Part shown: piece after piece, positions 1 to 12,199 of the stretch
Layout: the number at the start of each line of letters is the position of its first letter
Position numbering within the stretch: position 1 is the stretch's first letter
NCBI GenBank assembly: GCA_963576565.1
Contig: OY755048.1
Span: 11,261,984 to 11,325,983, forward strand
Reading direction: 5' to 3'
DNA from: Aspidapion aeneum
Lineage: Eukaryota; Arthropoda; Insecta; Coleoptera; Brentidae
Length of the DNA stretch: 64,000 nucleotides
Program-made: the position numbers and the translations under genes
The notes under the pieces: model-generated
Databases searched by the model: none
What the model was told of the DNA's origin: nothing
What the model saw: only the letters and a program-made list of their open reading frames with translations

Positions 1-1490
1 TTATTTTACTTTAAAGTAATTGGAAATGGATGGATGCGAAGCTGACGTCACATAACAATGGCAACGGTGAAAAGCAAAGACATTTGCTGCTGGCTCTTAA
101 CTTGCCTTGCAAAAACTTTCTTTTGTGACTTTTCTAGTCTAGATATAATTGGCTCGGCTAGTTGCGACCCTGGGTACTATTACTACCACTAAATATTGTT
201 TGGAAATATAAGTTTTGACCAAATATCTCACATCAGACTTAAATATTTTCTTGACGGTTTTACTCCAAAAATACACCGTAAGTCTCCCTCACAGTTTTCC
301 TTTGAACAAAGAAAATTCCTCATATTACGGCCCGCTTTCAAAACTTTTCCTATACCTAGTTAATTAAAGAAATGTCATCGCTTTGTAGTTAAATTGACGT
401 GACAGACAGAGAGATCTGTAAAAGTTGCTCGACGACACACATCGCTATAACAGAACGCCCCAACTATTTATTTAAGGTTAAAAGCCTTCTGAGAGCAAAT
501 TATGTTACATCATCTGTACACTCACTTAAAGGCCCGACTAAAAACACTTATTTAGTTAGGGAGGTCAAAAAGATTTGTTTTAATTAATGTAAATCCCGCT
601 AAAAATATATTTGGCTTGTCCCTTAATCTCTATACCAACCTTTTCAATCCTAAACAAATGACATGTTTGTCTAGGAGTAAAAAACTGTCGATGTTTACAA
701 GGTACACCCTTGTTTCGTTCTCTTATCTATCACAAATCGTTTTGTGTTCAAATATTTATATTTCACAAGTGACCTATACAAAACCCGACTCAACAAACGC
801 TTTTACATCTAAACAAACTAACTGTATAAAGAAACTAGCCCTTATAAAAGATTTCTAAACAATATAACTTAGAAAAACAATTCGTGGATTAATTAGGTAA
901 ATATTTTGGTGGCTCTCGAACTGTTCCTTGAGTCACTCGGCATAGCCAAATTCAAGTGGATCAAAATCGTAATTTAACTACACACATAAAAACGTCCTAA
1001 GTAGTGCCTAGAGTCAAGGGTTCCTGTACGCCTTTTGTGATTTGGAATTAAACATGGCTTGCGGGGTCTATCCCAGTTTATTTTTCTAGTAATAAAAACG
1101 TATATATGCACGTGTTATATATACGGAACTGTTTTTTATTATTTCGTCTTTAGTTGCGTTTCATATGTGCCTCCGACATGTAGCTCCTAAAATAAATTGT
1201 AGAAACATGCAAAAAAAATTTCATTAGCTAAAAAGAATATTTCAGCTAGTAACTTCGTAGAATAGGCAAAAAACGAAGAGCAATAGTAACAAAAACAATG
1301 TAACAGAACTACTATTTTAGTAGCCAGACTAAGATAGTGACACAGAGGCTAAAAATTGTCCAGCTATATCTTTGCCAGCGGTTCAGTTTTTTGTTATAAG
1401 ATATGTGGCTGTGGATCAACGGCCAAGCGACATCATAACGTCAAACTTTAAAGCTTTTATGCGTGTTTTCTTAAAGAATATTAACAAATG
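1..1490. other. no gene recognised
   Basis: AT-rich sequence with no open frame resembling a known family. Open frames at 399-587 and 616-858 have no recognisable motif and look like chance. A perfect CRE-type palindrome TGACGTCA lies at 43-50, without other promoter signals. Confidence 0.6.
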
Positions 1491-1537
1491 ATTGATAGAT
1501 CGTTAAAGAAGACTTTCTTAATATTCAAGGGTAATAG

Positions 1538-1807
1538 CAGTGTATGAATTCCTGAAATGAGTGAGAGTGAGAACTAGCATCTCCCGAAGTCATCGTCAGG
1601 ACCAATAGCGATGCGAAAATCAATTGAGATCTTATGTGACGTTTGACGTTTACTCGAATTTAGGTAGTACTCCTTCTCACCCATTCAAGAATTCATACAT
1701 TGTGTATTAAGAGAAGGAGTACTCCCTTAAAATCGGGTAAAAGTCAAACTGCGCATGCGATCTCACTTCATTTCCGCATCTCACCCGTTTCAAGAATCTA
1801 TACACTG
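1538..1807. mobile_element. palindromic MITE, TIR CAGTGTAT
   Basis: The left end CAGTGTATGAATTCCTGAAA is the imperfect inverse of the right end, which finishes ATACACTG. A second inverted copy of the same arm (GAATTCATACATTG) lies near 1690, and the middle carries a further inverted pair around GGAGTACT, so the piece is a palindrome of two unequal arms. There is no coding capacity. The flanks do not give a clean target duplication, so the superfamily is open; the CAGTG terminus is compatible with hAT. Confidence 0.55.
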
Positions 1808-2254
1808 GTATTATTACTGGTTTCATTCTAATAGAAAATGTCTCAAATGTCTATTTATCTTTTTTATAGCCACTACATAAATAACAGTTATTAATAATTT
1901 TTATTAAATGGCCCTATAAATTTTGACTTAAGCCAAGTAAATAAATAATAGTGATGGATGGACAATTCTATTTCTATGCTTATACGAGTAGCTGGCTGAG
2001 TAGAGTACTAAAATTATACTATTGATACTTTTGTTGTTTTTTATCGTTTTTCTTAAAACGTGGTTTGATAATCTTCATCAAACAACGCTTAAAATACCAG
2101 CGGCTTAAAGTGCATTGTGTATGTACCTGAAAAAAATGCAGAATTGACTTCACCAATATGAGCAAAGGCCAATATAACTTATTTTGCTTTGTTTCAAATT
2201 AAGTTTCTTTAGCAAGGAAGGAACAGACGGTAAAGAACTGAAAAAAAAGCATAG

Positions 2255-2785
2255 TAAAAGCAAAAAAGGTTATTGGATATCTTAACCGTTTTTTATGGAG
2301 CAGAGAGATAATAAACAATGTAAAATTTAACATATATGAAACAATAGTGAAAAGCACGCTGTTGTATAGAATAGAGACTTGTCGGGTAACAGAAAAATGC
2401 AAAAATGGCAAGTGTCGAAATAGATGCAATAAGAAGATCAATGAGAATATCTATGAAATGAGATCATAAAAGAAAGAATGAGAATCGAGGGAAGAATAAC
2501 GGATGGCATATCTAAAAGACAAGTGATATGGTGCGGCCATGTACAACGGATAAACGATGAAAGATTACCAAAGCAGGTCCTAGAAGGGAAACCAATAGGG
2601 CGCAGAAAAAGTGGGAGTCCTAAACTGGAATGGCAACAGTCAATCCAAAGATCAATGAGTCAAAAAAACCTGACAGAAGATGACCGTCAATATCGAAGCA
2701 GGTGTAGAATAGGCGTCGGACAATGTAGAAAAACGTTCCAAACCGACATAGTAGTAGTAAAATTAAGTTTTGCTTGGTTTTTATC
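2255..2785 (+). pseudogene. non-LTR retrotransposon, C-terminal end of ORF2 (decayed)
   Basis: This is the region after the reverse transcriptase of a non-LTR element. The first part reads ...NIYETIVKSTLLYRIET, matching the family motif 'IYETMVKSILLYGAET'. After a frameshift near 2400 it reads EIDAIRRSMRIS, then a stop, then from 2478 an open stretch with VIWCGHVQRINDERLPKQV and GRRKSGSPKLEWQQSIQRSM, the hallmark 'W.GHVQRM..ERLPK..L' and 'GRR.RG.P...W' tail of insect endonuclease-reverse transcriptases. The RT core and endonuclease are missing, so it is a 5'-truncated dead copy. The tail is the same type expected for the minus-strand RT at 27.2-28.6 kb, so both may be one family (inference). 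Confidence 0.8.
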
Positions 2786-3049
2786 ATATCTCTATCTAGA
2801 CGTTAAAAGGTAAAATATACTAGTGGTCTTTATATTTTATAGAGCGGGTCCATAACTACCGAAATTCAACCCCATTTTAGGGACTCTGCACTATCATCTT
2901 ACAGAAAGAGTCATTTTGTTACTTACTTGGATTAAAGGCCCATATGTGTCAAATGTTTTAGAGTCATCATGAAATTTCTCTTTTTTTAGGAAGTTATTTG
3001 AATTATTTGTATTAATTTTTGGTAGATTAAATGTAGTTGTGGCTCGTTC

Positions 3050-3750
3050 TTAGTTCGTTAAGAGAATTTTCACCTGTAAAACTGCCACTTCGTTGCCAGT
3101 TAAAATTGCCTCTGGTATGCATGATTCGACTAAAGGATAGATAATGGCAGCATATTTATCAGAAGTTACAATACCCTCTAGAGCTCGTAATCGTGTCTTT
3201 AGTTTATAATAAAATGTACAAAGTTTGATTTTAGACGTTAAATTTGTTAAAAGTAGTTGTCTTACGTACACTTCTACTAGGAAATTAACTCCTCCAAAGC
3301 GAAATTATTTTAGAGCAACAAGAGCTTTTCTGTAACTATCCGCAGTGGATGGCATTCAACAAATTGTCCTACTTTACATCCAAGTCTTGTGGAGGAAATA
3401 TTCGAACTTGTCAACATCATCCATATCTTCACCTTCATCGATTCGTTTAAATTGATTCCAACAAGGTAACCAATCACGTCGTTCTCCACCAGGTTTCTTG
3501 AACTCTAACGCGGAAAGCTTTAGTTTAGTTTGGGAGGTGTAACTAACATTTACTCTAGAAAAGGTCTTTAACTTATTTTGTTTTTTGGTTATGCTGTCTA
3601 TCTCTAATTTTAGTCTATGAAATGTGCTTACCAGCTTATGATGATTCGTCAGTTGAGTTTCGGTTTCTTTAGATTTGTCTTCATTGATTAAAGAATCCGT
3701 AATTTGTTTATTTATGCGAATTAAAAGATTGATTTGTACTTCTTGAACAC
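3050..3750 (-). pseudogene. BEL/Pao LTR retrotransposon gag fragment (DUF1759-like)
   Basis: Read on the minus strand, the segment has the order of a BEL/Pao Gag. First comes a charged helical N-terminal region. It is followed by a DUF1759-like block with LEFKKPGGERRDWLPCWNQF and the acidic stretch around IDEGEDMDDVDKFEYF. Next is TADSYRKALVALK, and then LRALEGIVTSDKYAAIIYPL followed by VESCIPEAIL. These correspond to the family's 'W..F...F.RI...D..D..DKF.YL' and 'RALESLGV..DKYA..L.PLVES.LPEE' motifs. At least two stop codons and frame changes (near 3380) interrupt it. No protease, RT, integrase or LTR was recognised nearby, so it is an isolated gag fragment. It is a retroelement relic with no sign of function. 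Confidence 0.85.
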
Positions 3751-3799
3751 GAAAATTTTATTGTGGCTCGAATATGTCTAGCGTATGGGCCTCTGTTAG

Positions 3800-6050
3800 T
3801 TGGTGTGTAGAGAGTGATATAATTGAATGAGTTTTCTTGAATATTTCACTTGCTTGAATATTTCAGACTTTGAATCCAAAAATGATTGCTAACAACGTCA
3901 AAAACTTACACTTAGTACTATTGAGTACTATATCCTACAACTGGTTGAGGGTCTTTGATTCATGCAGGTTATGTGGCATATAATGTAACCTTTCTTGCTG
4001 ATTTTCCGTTGAAAGTAAATTGATTTTATTGTACCCGTTTTGTGTACAACAGGTGTTCAACCTGCCCTATTTTGATGTATTTTCTTGTTGCCTGTTTGCG
4101 CGGCTGTTCTATAGGGGAAGTCTCGTTTAGAATATTCGAGGTAAAGGTTACCACGAGGATTACGCTACACTGGCTTCATTAGACAGAATAAAAGGCCCAT
4201 TTACATTGGACACGACAAAAGAATTTTGTTGTTCGCAACTAAATTTTCTATTATCCAAAATCCCATAATGCTCTTAAGTCTTTTTAATATAGCAATTACG
4301 TAGCTAAGTTGATGACGATAATGTCAAATGTCAACATTTTATACTTTTCCAGTTCAAAATTTTATTGCTCTACAGTTAACTTTGTTTATTCGTTCCCACA
4401 TTCGCTAAAGAAAAAAAAACTACAGTTATGTACATGTATAATGTTTGACAAAATTTTTAATACTGGTTTGGGTCCAAAAATGTTATTGATTTACCATTTA
4501 TAAATAGGGCTTTATTTGAAGCTTGTTTTTGTTTTAGTGTGTGTATTGTAAAATGTTGTGTTTTTCGTGGAAATATTTTTAATTAAATATTTTCCGGAGA
4601 TATTTTCAAATAAACAAAATGGGTCGTACGGTCCAATGCCGATGGGTATTTTTTAATGTGGACAATGGAATGGCGGTTTGATTAAAATTTTTGGTCTCGC
4701 CCACATCGATATTACACCTAGATAGAGCACTATGGTTACTAGGTTCTCCAAAGATTATGAGCTATACGTCCACCTAAAGAAACTTATAAGTACCATTATC
4801 TACACACATATTACATACCTATTCTCCGAGGAAGTCACTCTCCTTATCGCCCAGGTCTTAGGAAAACACTGCTGCATTTGGTTTTTATTTTGGGAAAAAA
4901 AATTTTACATGAATTTCTTTGCTACCACTTTTATATTTCAAAGATTGTAACAGGTGGATCGGTTGGGGTAATCTGGTGTACACGCTTAGGGAATTCCTTA
5001 AGCCTTGAAATAATTTATTCCTCAAGAAATTGTGATTTTGTATTTTTTGCCGTATCTCCATGGTTTTTAGGACCATCTGACTTTAGTCGCTAAGAGATGC
5101 ATGTGTCAGTTGTTATAACTAAATGAGACGCAGTGTAAACTAGCGGTTTTTACGACAAAAATATTGAAGTGTTATGTTTATTTGTTAATGATATATCGAT
5201 GTTCAGGCCAATATTAAAATTAATGCTGGCGACACGGCGTGACAATGCTATTTGGTTCGAATTAATTAAATTTCGTGATTATTCCTAGTCGACACTTGTC
5301 ATGCGTTATGTCAAACCGGGAATTAGCCACCGAAAACACAGAAGGAATTTGCCTTTCATTGTCACCCTTTTAACCTTCATATTTCTCACGTATAAAACAT
5401 CATCTGAAACCCTTAATTTTAATTAAAATCATTTGTTTTTAGCTGCTTAAAAATGTGCAGTATAACTTCCTTTTTAAACCATCGACGCAAATTCAAAAAA
5501 TTTTGTAGTATAAGTTTTATTCTTTCTGAATCTGTGTCTGAGTGCAGATACATGGTATTGCTTTAAGTCCAGGTCTGTCTAGGCCTATGTCCGAATCTAG
5601 GTCTAGGTCCAGGTTGAGTCGTGGTCTAGTCACATTTCATAGACAGATTGTTGTTAATTTTGCCCTTTTTATTATACAAAGCGTAGTGTTTAAACTATGA
5701 TTCATCATCGTATAAATTATTATCAAAGGTTGTTATTATTTCCTGTTGAATATGCTGGATGCACCATATAATTCAGAAAGGATGTTTCAGCGACCAAAGG
5801 GTGCTTACAAATAAACGAAAAATTTGCATATTTGAAGGTTGCATCTCTTCACTTACGGCCCCTATGCTGGCGTTGTCACACTGGGTTTTACTTAATCGAT
5901 ATTGAACTAAAATCCTCAGATGGGACAAACCACAAGTACAAAATTCCAGAAAAGAGGTCTTCCAATTTTAATCTATTTTCCGTATATCGAACGTTTTTTT
6001 GAACACTGAAAATTAAATGTAATTCTCATTCGACTTAATTTATAACGTAA
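3800..6050. other. no gene recognised
   Basis: AT-rich DNA with only short chance frames (for example 4732-4950, 4878-5093). A degenerate run of AGGTCTAGG-like hexamers lies at 5570-5640. Nothing else is supportable. Confidence 0.5.
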
Positions 6051-6057
6051 TTATATA

Positions 6058-6673
6058 CAGTGAAACCTCCCATAAGCGGACACTCACGGTTCCGTCGATT
6101 TTGTCCGCTTATTGGAGGTGTCCGCTTAAGAGAGGTAACTGCGAAATTTTGATATATATTTATTAACAATTTCCGCTGCCTGAGATTTTCTGACATTAAA
6201 ATTTTCGGCGATCTTTCGTGTTGGTAGATGTTTTTTCATTTTTCACATAAAATAAGAAGTTTTTTACTAGGCGCCATTTCAAAAGAGATCTTTTATTACC
6301 CAACTGAACAATAAACACAGCAGTCCTGCTGAATCAAACAATGTTGTAAAAACGACAGATGTATTTCGTCTCCGCATTAAAACGGAAAGAGGTAATTTCC
6401 CGGCTGCAGAGTGCCTTGTTGCCAACATACTACATAATATTTATGCCCATTACGTGCAGCGCTCCGTGTCGTTTTCAGAGGTTCGCGTCCGGTTAAGGGA
6501 GGTTCCAGAATTTTTTAACCAAAAAAAGTTGTCCGCGTACGGTTATTGAAGTGTCCGGTTATAGGAGGGAATTTTACATGTAAAGACATAGGCAAAAGCT
6601 TGGTTCCAACAAATTTGTCCGCCTAAAGGGAGTGTCCGCTTAATAGAGGTGTCCGCAAGCAGAGGTTTTACTG
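6058..6673. mobile_element. pogo/Tigger-type nonautonomous element
   Basis: The element begins CAGTGAAACCTCCCATAAGC and ends with its imperfect inverse, ...GCAGAGGTTTTACTG, flanked by TA on both sides (6056-6057 and 6674-6675). CAG...CTG termini with TA duplications and 'CAGTGAAACCTC' ends are typical of pogo/Tigger (Tc1-mariner). The ends hold several copies of a GTGTCCGCTTA word in both orientations, and variants such as GTGTCCGGTTATAGGAGG recur inside, so the TIR is internally repetitive. The 616 bp have no transposase frame. Confidence 0.85.
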
Positions 6674-6679
6674 TACAGC

Positions 6680-8580
6680 TTTCAGAATATTATATTTTTT
6701 ACAGAAAACAAAATTATATGTGCGCCCTATACGAAATTTTAATTTTTTATGACTAACTTATATAGATGGCGTCATCTTCTACCTTATTTTTAAATTGATG
6801 ATTTAACTTTTCTAGAAATCAATGGCACAGTTACATCCAAAAGAATTAAATACTGGATGTGTTTATGATGTATATACGTAGATTGTTTTATCTACTACCT
6901 TTTTTTAAATCGATGGTTTAACCCTTTCGGTAGTCAAAGGCACAGTTAGATGCCAAAGAAATAAATACTGTAAGATGGCCCGTGGCTGTTTATACGGCTT
7001 ATTGTTTTTGTAATTTATCGTGGAGAAATGACGAGAGGGTTAAATGACTATTAGTAGTTTCCGCAATTCGGTCTGTCTTCTAAAAAGCGTTTTCCAAAGT
7101 GTAACGTAGCAATAAGGGCCAAACTATACAAGGAAGCTGATGAACCTGCAGCAGAGGTATCATCGGTGCTATGAGTCCAGAAAAAAAAGGGAAGTACCTA
7201 GGAAAAATGTTGAGGCCCAAGTAACACAAATTGCTGAAAAACAGCTACCAAAACCCTTTAAGAGCAAAACTGAATGTAAAATAGCTATTACAGCTATATG
7301 CCGTTTCACAGCTAAGCAGCATCTAAAGTGTTGTCGTTGCTGATTAGGCAATCTTTGTCTCTCAAGGTGTCCATAAGAGCTCCAAAATATAGCACGTTAA
7401 CATTAAAGTAATTTTGTCTAGAAATAAACAAGAAACAATGGCAACTATTGCAAAATAACTATTTCCTGTAATGGACACAGACTTTACTAAAATGGCTGAA
7501 GAAAAACTTGTTATGTTCTACACTACTGTGATATAATCGCGCAAAAAAGGCGATTTTCATCGTCAAAATGTTTGCCAGGTTAACTTTTCTGATGAAACAG
7601 GTCAAGATGGCTCGTCAAAACGCAAGCGCCTCGAAAATTCAGAATAATAAACGTTTTTTTTCGGTGTTTGTTTTTAGGTTAGAAATTATTTTATTACAAT
7701 TATCCTCTAAATACCTGATAAATCAATTCTTAGTCATATTTTATTGAATTTAGCACTTTCTAGAATTTATTTAGGCCCGGGATCCCCTGCAAATTAATAT
7801 TTTTTAGTCCATAAATTTAAAGAAAAATAAATTGGAAAACCATCATGGCCGCCTCGGCCGTCTCATTGGTTTCAGCAGTTTACCTCTAGACAAACTATTT
7901 TTTAATATTTAAGCCTAAATAATGTTCATTTCTAGCTAACTTGCCTTCTAACAATTGGCCCAATAGGTAATACGAAAAAAAAGAAGAGTCACAGATGTTA
8001 TCGTTCATCTTGGGCGGTGTCACAACAACAAAATAAACAAATATTTCAATTAAAAATAGTGCGAACGTTAGAAGATAAAGTTATTACGTGCCCTACCACA
8101 GTACCCCACCAGTGGGAAGCAAAAAACATTGTATTGGCCATCGCCATCAGACACCCTTAAGCTGGGTTTATACAGAAACATAGCATATCATAAGACATAG
8201 CATGACATAAGATATCATTACAGAAGGAAACTGTAAGGCTGTTTATACAAAAAATATAATAACATGACAACATACAAGCTTGGTCCAAGTTCTTTAAATG
8301 AGGCCCCACACACTCTCAGTAATTGGTAATTGCAAGGGGAGAATTCCCACAGTGCTTGGTACTGGCAATTGACTCTGGTGCACTCTGCTTGGAATCAGGT
8401 AAGTCTAAATAAACAGACTACTAAAGCCGCTTGACTTGAAGTAAAAAAAACAGAGTGTCATTCAAACCAATGAGATTAAAAAAATATTTTTTGATCTGAT
8501 GGATTCAAACATTGTGTCATGACATAATTTATCATTAAGAAACACTATTTTTTTTTTGAACATTCTGATTGGACTGTTTT
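6680..8580. other. no gene recognised
   Basis: No family was recognised. An open frame at 7140-7343 is lysine- and cysteine-rich but matches nothing known to me. A short-word repetitive stretch (ATAGCAT, ATAAGACATAG) lies at 8170-8280. A good donor-like AG|GTAAGT occurs at 8396, with no convincing exon. Confidence 0.45.
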
Positions 8581-8591
8581 TTACTAAACAC

Positions 8592-9007
8592 CAAGGGGTG
8601 AACAGCTCTCACAATCGGTGTACACATTTCTCACAATCTGTTCACAATCTTTACACAATCCCTCCCAATCAGTCACAATCCCTCACAATCTTAGCAAAAG
8701 ATTGTGGATTTTCACAATCGGTGTACACATTTTGGGGTTAGCTGGTCACCCCTCGGTTATTAAGTAGCAGGGCCGGTAACAGTAAATTAAGAGGGAGGCA
8801 AAGGAAACTATAGACACGGATCAAGGTGATCTGTGCTATAGACATGATGACCTTTTTGTTTTTTTTTTTTGGTCACAAGAATTTTGATGGGACGGCCCCC
8901 CTACACCGTCCCCAATCCCCTCACAATCTTGCCACAATCCCTCTTAGCAAAAGATTGTGGATTTTCACAATCGGTGTACACATTTTGGGTTAGCTGTTCA
9001 CCCCTCG
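8592..9007. mobile_element. MITE with phased TCACAATC words, 8-bp TSD
   Basis: The ends CAAGGGGTGAACAGCT and AGCTGTTCACCCCTCG are inverted repeats (one mismatch), and CTAAACAC is directly duplicated on both flanks (8584-8591 and 9008-9015). The interior holds about ten copies of ACAATC/TCACAATC spaced about 10-11 bp, plus inverted GATTGTG. Three copies of TCGGTGTACACATTT lie near the ends. An internal inverted end (AGCTGGTCACCCCTCG near 8740-8755) suggests an internal duplication or a nested copy. There is no coding capacity. An 8-bp duplication fits hAT, but the termini are not the usual CAG. Confidence 0.8.
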
Positions 9008-9570
9008 CTAAACACACTCTTGACTACTAATTTTCACTTGTCCCAAGTAAGAAAAAATGAAAAAAGCATGGCACATTGATTGCCTTGTTTTTTTTAATTT
9101 TTAGGTAAAAAAGTTTTATTTACATTTCTTAATTTTAGAAGCAGTTAAAAGAAATGAAGTACAAAGTCCAGAAAGCAAACCAGAATGGGGCCCATTTGCC
9201 CAGCCCTTGGGAATGTCAGCAAGGAAGCCAAAAAGGGGGTCTGCTTGCAATTGACTCCTACTCATTTTACACAAATTTGTTTTTATAATTATTAAAATTA
9301 AATTATATAATGTACAGGGAATTAAACATCTTTGCTTTATTACCATGAATGTACGGTAGTGGCGGTTAGCACCCTTAAAGGATCTAACCTGGCACATAGG
9401 CATGCCTTTCTGGGTATGTTGTGCTGTTTACTTACTGTGTATGACTCGGATAACAATTTAAATTCTATCTAGTAAATAGAAACCAGTAGACTTCAAAATA
9501 TATTTTAGGCCAGAAACTTAGTCATCATGATATACCACATAATGCCATAATTATAGCCTTAGAGCACTGG

Positions 9571-9712
9571 TGTACCTTTTGATATAATCAAAAGGGTACA
9601 GAGAGCCACAATGTGCCTGCACTAGCTGTTAGTTCAAAATAGGCACTCCATATACCATACCTTTTGACAATCAACAGGGTACGGAGAGCCACAATGTGCC
9701 TGCACTAGCTGT
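9571..9712. repeat. two-copy tandem duplication
   Basis: Two direct copies about 87 bp apart share TACCTTTTGA and GAGAGCCACAATGTGCCTGC followed by ACTAGCTGTT. Each first half also contains a small inverted repeat (CCTTTTGATATAATCAAAAGG in the first copy). No function is apparent. Confidence 0.65.
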
Positions 9713-9959
9713 TCTATATTTTTTTACCTACTGGTCAAAGCTTGTCCGTTACCAGACTACCCATGGGTCAAGGTTTCTTTAGTTAGCTCTTACGACAGGC
9801 CTGGGGGTTACCTTGGTGCTATTATACATATTCATAATCTAAAAAATCTAATAAGAAAGGGGCCCCTCTTGCCTCCCCAACCCCCATGAATGTAAAATAA
9901 TAAGTTTGGAATTATTGTTATAGAAATAGCGGTGAATGTATTAACATTAACATTTAAAT

Positions 9960-10036
9960 CTATGTTTTTATATTAATGTTTGTAATTTGAAATAGCTTGA
10001 TTGGCTAATAAAGATTTATTCAATTCAATTCAATAC
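9960..10036 (+). mobile_element. possible non-LTR retrotransposon 3' end
   Basis: GGCTAATAAAGATTTATTCA followed by three ATTCA repeats is the usual form of the 3' terminus of CR1/jockey-type elements: a poly(A)-like signal, then a short tandem tail. No coding tail was recognised upstream, so this is suggestive only. Confidence 0.35.
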
Positions 10037-10039
10037 ACC

Positions 10040-11740
10040 ATTGTATCAAATGTGTATTACATTGGTGAGTGGTCCAACAGAAGGGTTCCAGAGATACAAC
10101 AAAAAGTAGGACAATTTAGATTTTTTGAACATACATTGTATAGACTTAAAAAATTAATTAGGCAGTATATGGTTTTCTTTTACAAAAAAATGTTTTTTTT
10201 TCTAACATGCCAAAATAAAAGTTTTTTGTACCTCTAAGGATTTTTCGAAATACATTCTTTAAAATAAATGGAAATTCTTGAGAAACCATATTTATTACAC
10301 AATTACCAAAATAGTTTTTTACTTAGTTATGTAATACACTAGAATGTGCCCTTTGTATTTAAAGTTCTCTAGAAAAAGGGGGAGAGGTGATCGCCTCCAT
10401 CCTCTCTGGGATCACCACTGGTAAGGCAGGCCTTAGTAGGAATAGGTAGAGGAAATTTTTGTTATTAAGGTAACTAGGTAAATAAAAACAAGAAATTTAT
10501 TTATTTAGTTATTCAACTAATAAACTGGCTTCTTAATGCCCAGGGTGCAGCACCTTAGAGGGCCCAATACAATGGGTTACACAAGTGGGTCCATACCTTT
10601 TTGAGAGCCTGGCCTGATTATGTGCTAAGTTAAACCAATTCTACAGTACTTACTAAAAAATTTGTACACTTGCTGTCGGCAGCTCACATAGTGCATAATG
10701 ATGACAAAGTTAGTGCTTAATTATATATCATCTATTAATGCTAAGCAGGCAGAAAAATGGAGGACCAATGTACGAAAATCAAGCATTATGTTTGTCCATG
10801 GTGCATTATGTTGTTATATACACCAGCCCTTGAGTTACAACAAAAAACAGACAGACTGATGAAAAAATTTTGACAGCACTTTTAAGGTTCACTCAGGACT
10901 GATAAGTACCAGGCAGGAACCCCTTGTAATGGCTTCATTGTGTGCCCCCTGACAAGGCATCGCACCAGGGTTTCAAGGAACCAGTCGCTGTTTACCCAAC
11001 TTTAGTTCCCTGTCAAAGATAAAGGGATACTCTAAAAGATGGGCAAATAACTATCTTTTACGGCTGTGAGTGGACATTTGTTTAAACAAACATCAAATTG
11101 CTTGTTTAAATAAAAAACACAACACACAACCAGAGATTAGGTTAGAAAAGAAAACAACAAACAGAAGACACGGTCCGTAAAGAAACAGGTTGCGCAACTC
11201 GGTGTTTAGGCGGCCGGGCCGTGACGTCAGGGCTACGTCACAGTTTTGCTAGAAATCGGCAGTCAAACGCTGTTTATATCAAAATTTCGTCTTTTGCGAG
11301 GAAATTTTGTACATTTTGGGTCTTTTCGTCGTGTAAGTGTTTAAATACCTATTACGTTCTTACTATAAATATATTAAAAACTTACTAAAAGAACTGGTGA
11401 GTTTTTAAATATAATTAAAAATTTTAACAAACACAAATTTTCCTGTGTCGGTTGTTTTCTACCCATACAATGTGGGTCATACAAGGGGAGCTGGGACATA
11501 GACCTTGGGGGTATGGGTTTTCTCTCTATACTGCATCTGATATCTGCAACCAACACATAATTTTTAAGATAACTTTTTGATAGTTATCATCACAATCAGT
11601 ATAGGCCAGGACAAAGATTATGAAATGAACTTTATATACACATAGAAAATTACTAATAGTTTAAAAAATACTCAATGTTTTTGGCTGTTTTTAAGGCGCC
11701 TGATGCTAAAAATAGTTCTTAAATGATGTACCTATTACAC
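10040..11740. other. no gene recognised
   Basis: No family was recognised. A locally GC-rich patch at 11195-11245 includes a CRE palindrome TGACGTCA at 11222-11229. A CACTGG-ended GC-rich patch near 10380-10425 may be an eroded hAT end. Confidence 0.45.
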
Positions 11741-11742
11741 AG

Positions 11743-12193
11743 TGTTCACGCACAAGCGTTTTCCATTAATTTTAAGTTTTATACCTATTTTGTTCCCTCC
11801 CGCGTATTTCCTTCTTACCCGCAACTGTCTAAATATATTTGGGCACATTGAACGCAATGCGCAGGATCAAGAGAGATTCCAACATGTCCGCTCTCTAAAA
11901 AGGACATATTTTCCGTTCTTCCTTACTTTTCAACGAAGTGACAACATTTTCCGGGTTTTAAACTAAAGCTAATGACTATTTAGTGCTACTTTCAATCAAC
12001 TTGGTAATGATGATGCTGTAAGCAGGGCCCTGCAGAAGAATAACAAGAAAATCGACTCGGTAAGTGCCCTAGCAATAAGCAGTTGTAGATTTCCTTAAAC
12101 GAACCTATGGCATAACTTTCACCCTTCCTTTCCGATCAATGTTACGCAGGTAATTCCTTCCATACAGTCCACTCTTCCTACCCGCTGCGTGAA
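11743..12193. mobile_element. possible short-TIR element
   Basis: GTGTTCACGCA at the left and TGCGTGAACAC at the right are perfect 11-bp inverses, and CCTTCC/CCCGC-rich words occur just inside both ends. No clear target duplication is visible. A short open stretch (NDDAVSRALQKNNKK, about 11990-12050) runs into a donor-like GTAAGT and is too short to assign. Confidence 0.35.
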
Positions 12194-12199
12194 CACATA

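Noticed and set aside
2199..2441. 80-codon minus-strand frame
   Set aside because: It is antisense to the non-LTR C-terminal region read on the plus strand.
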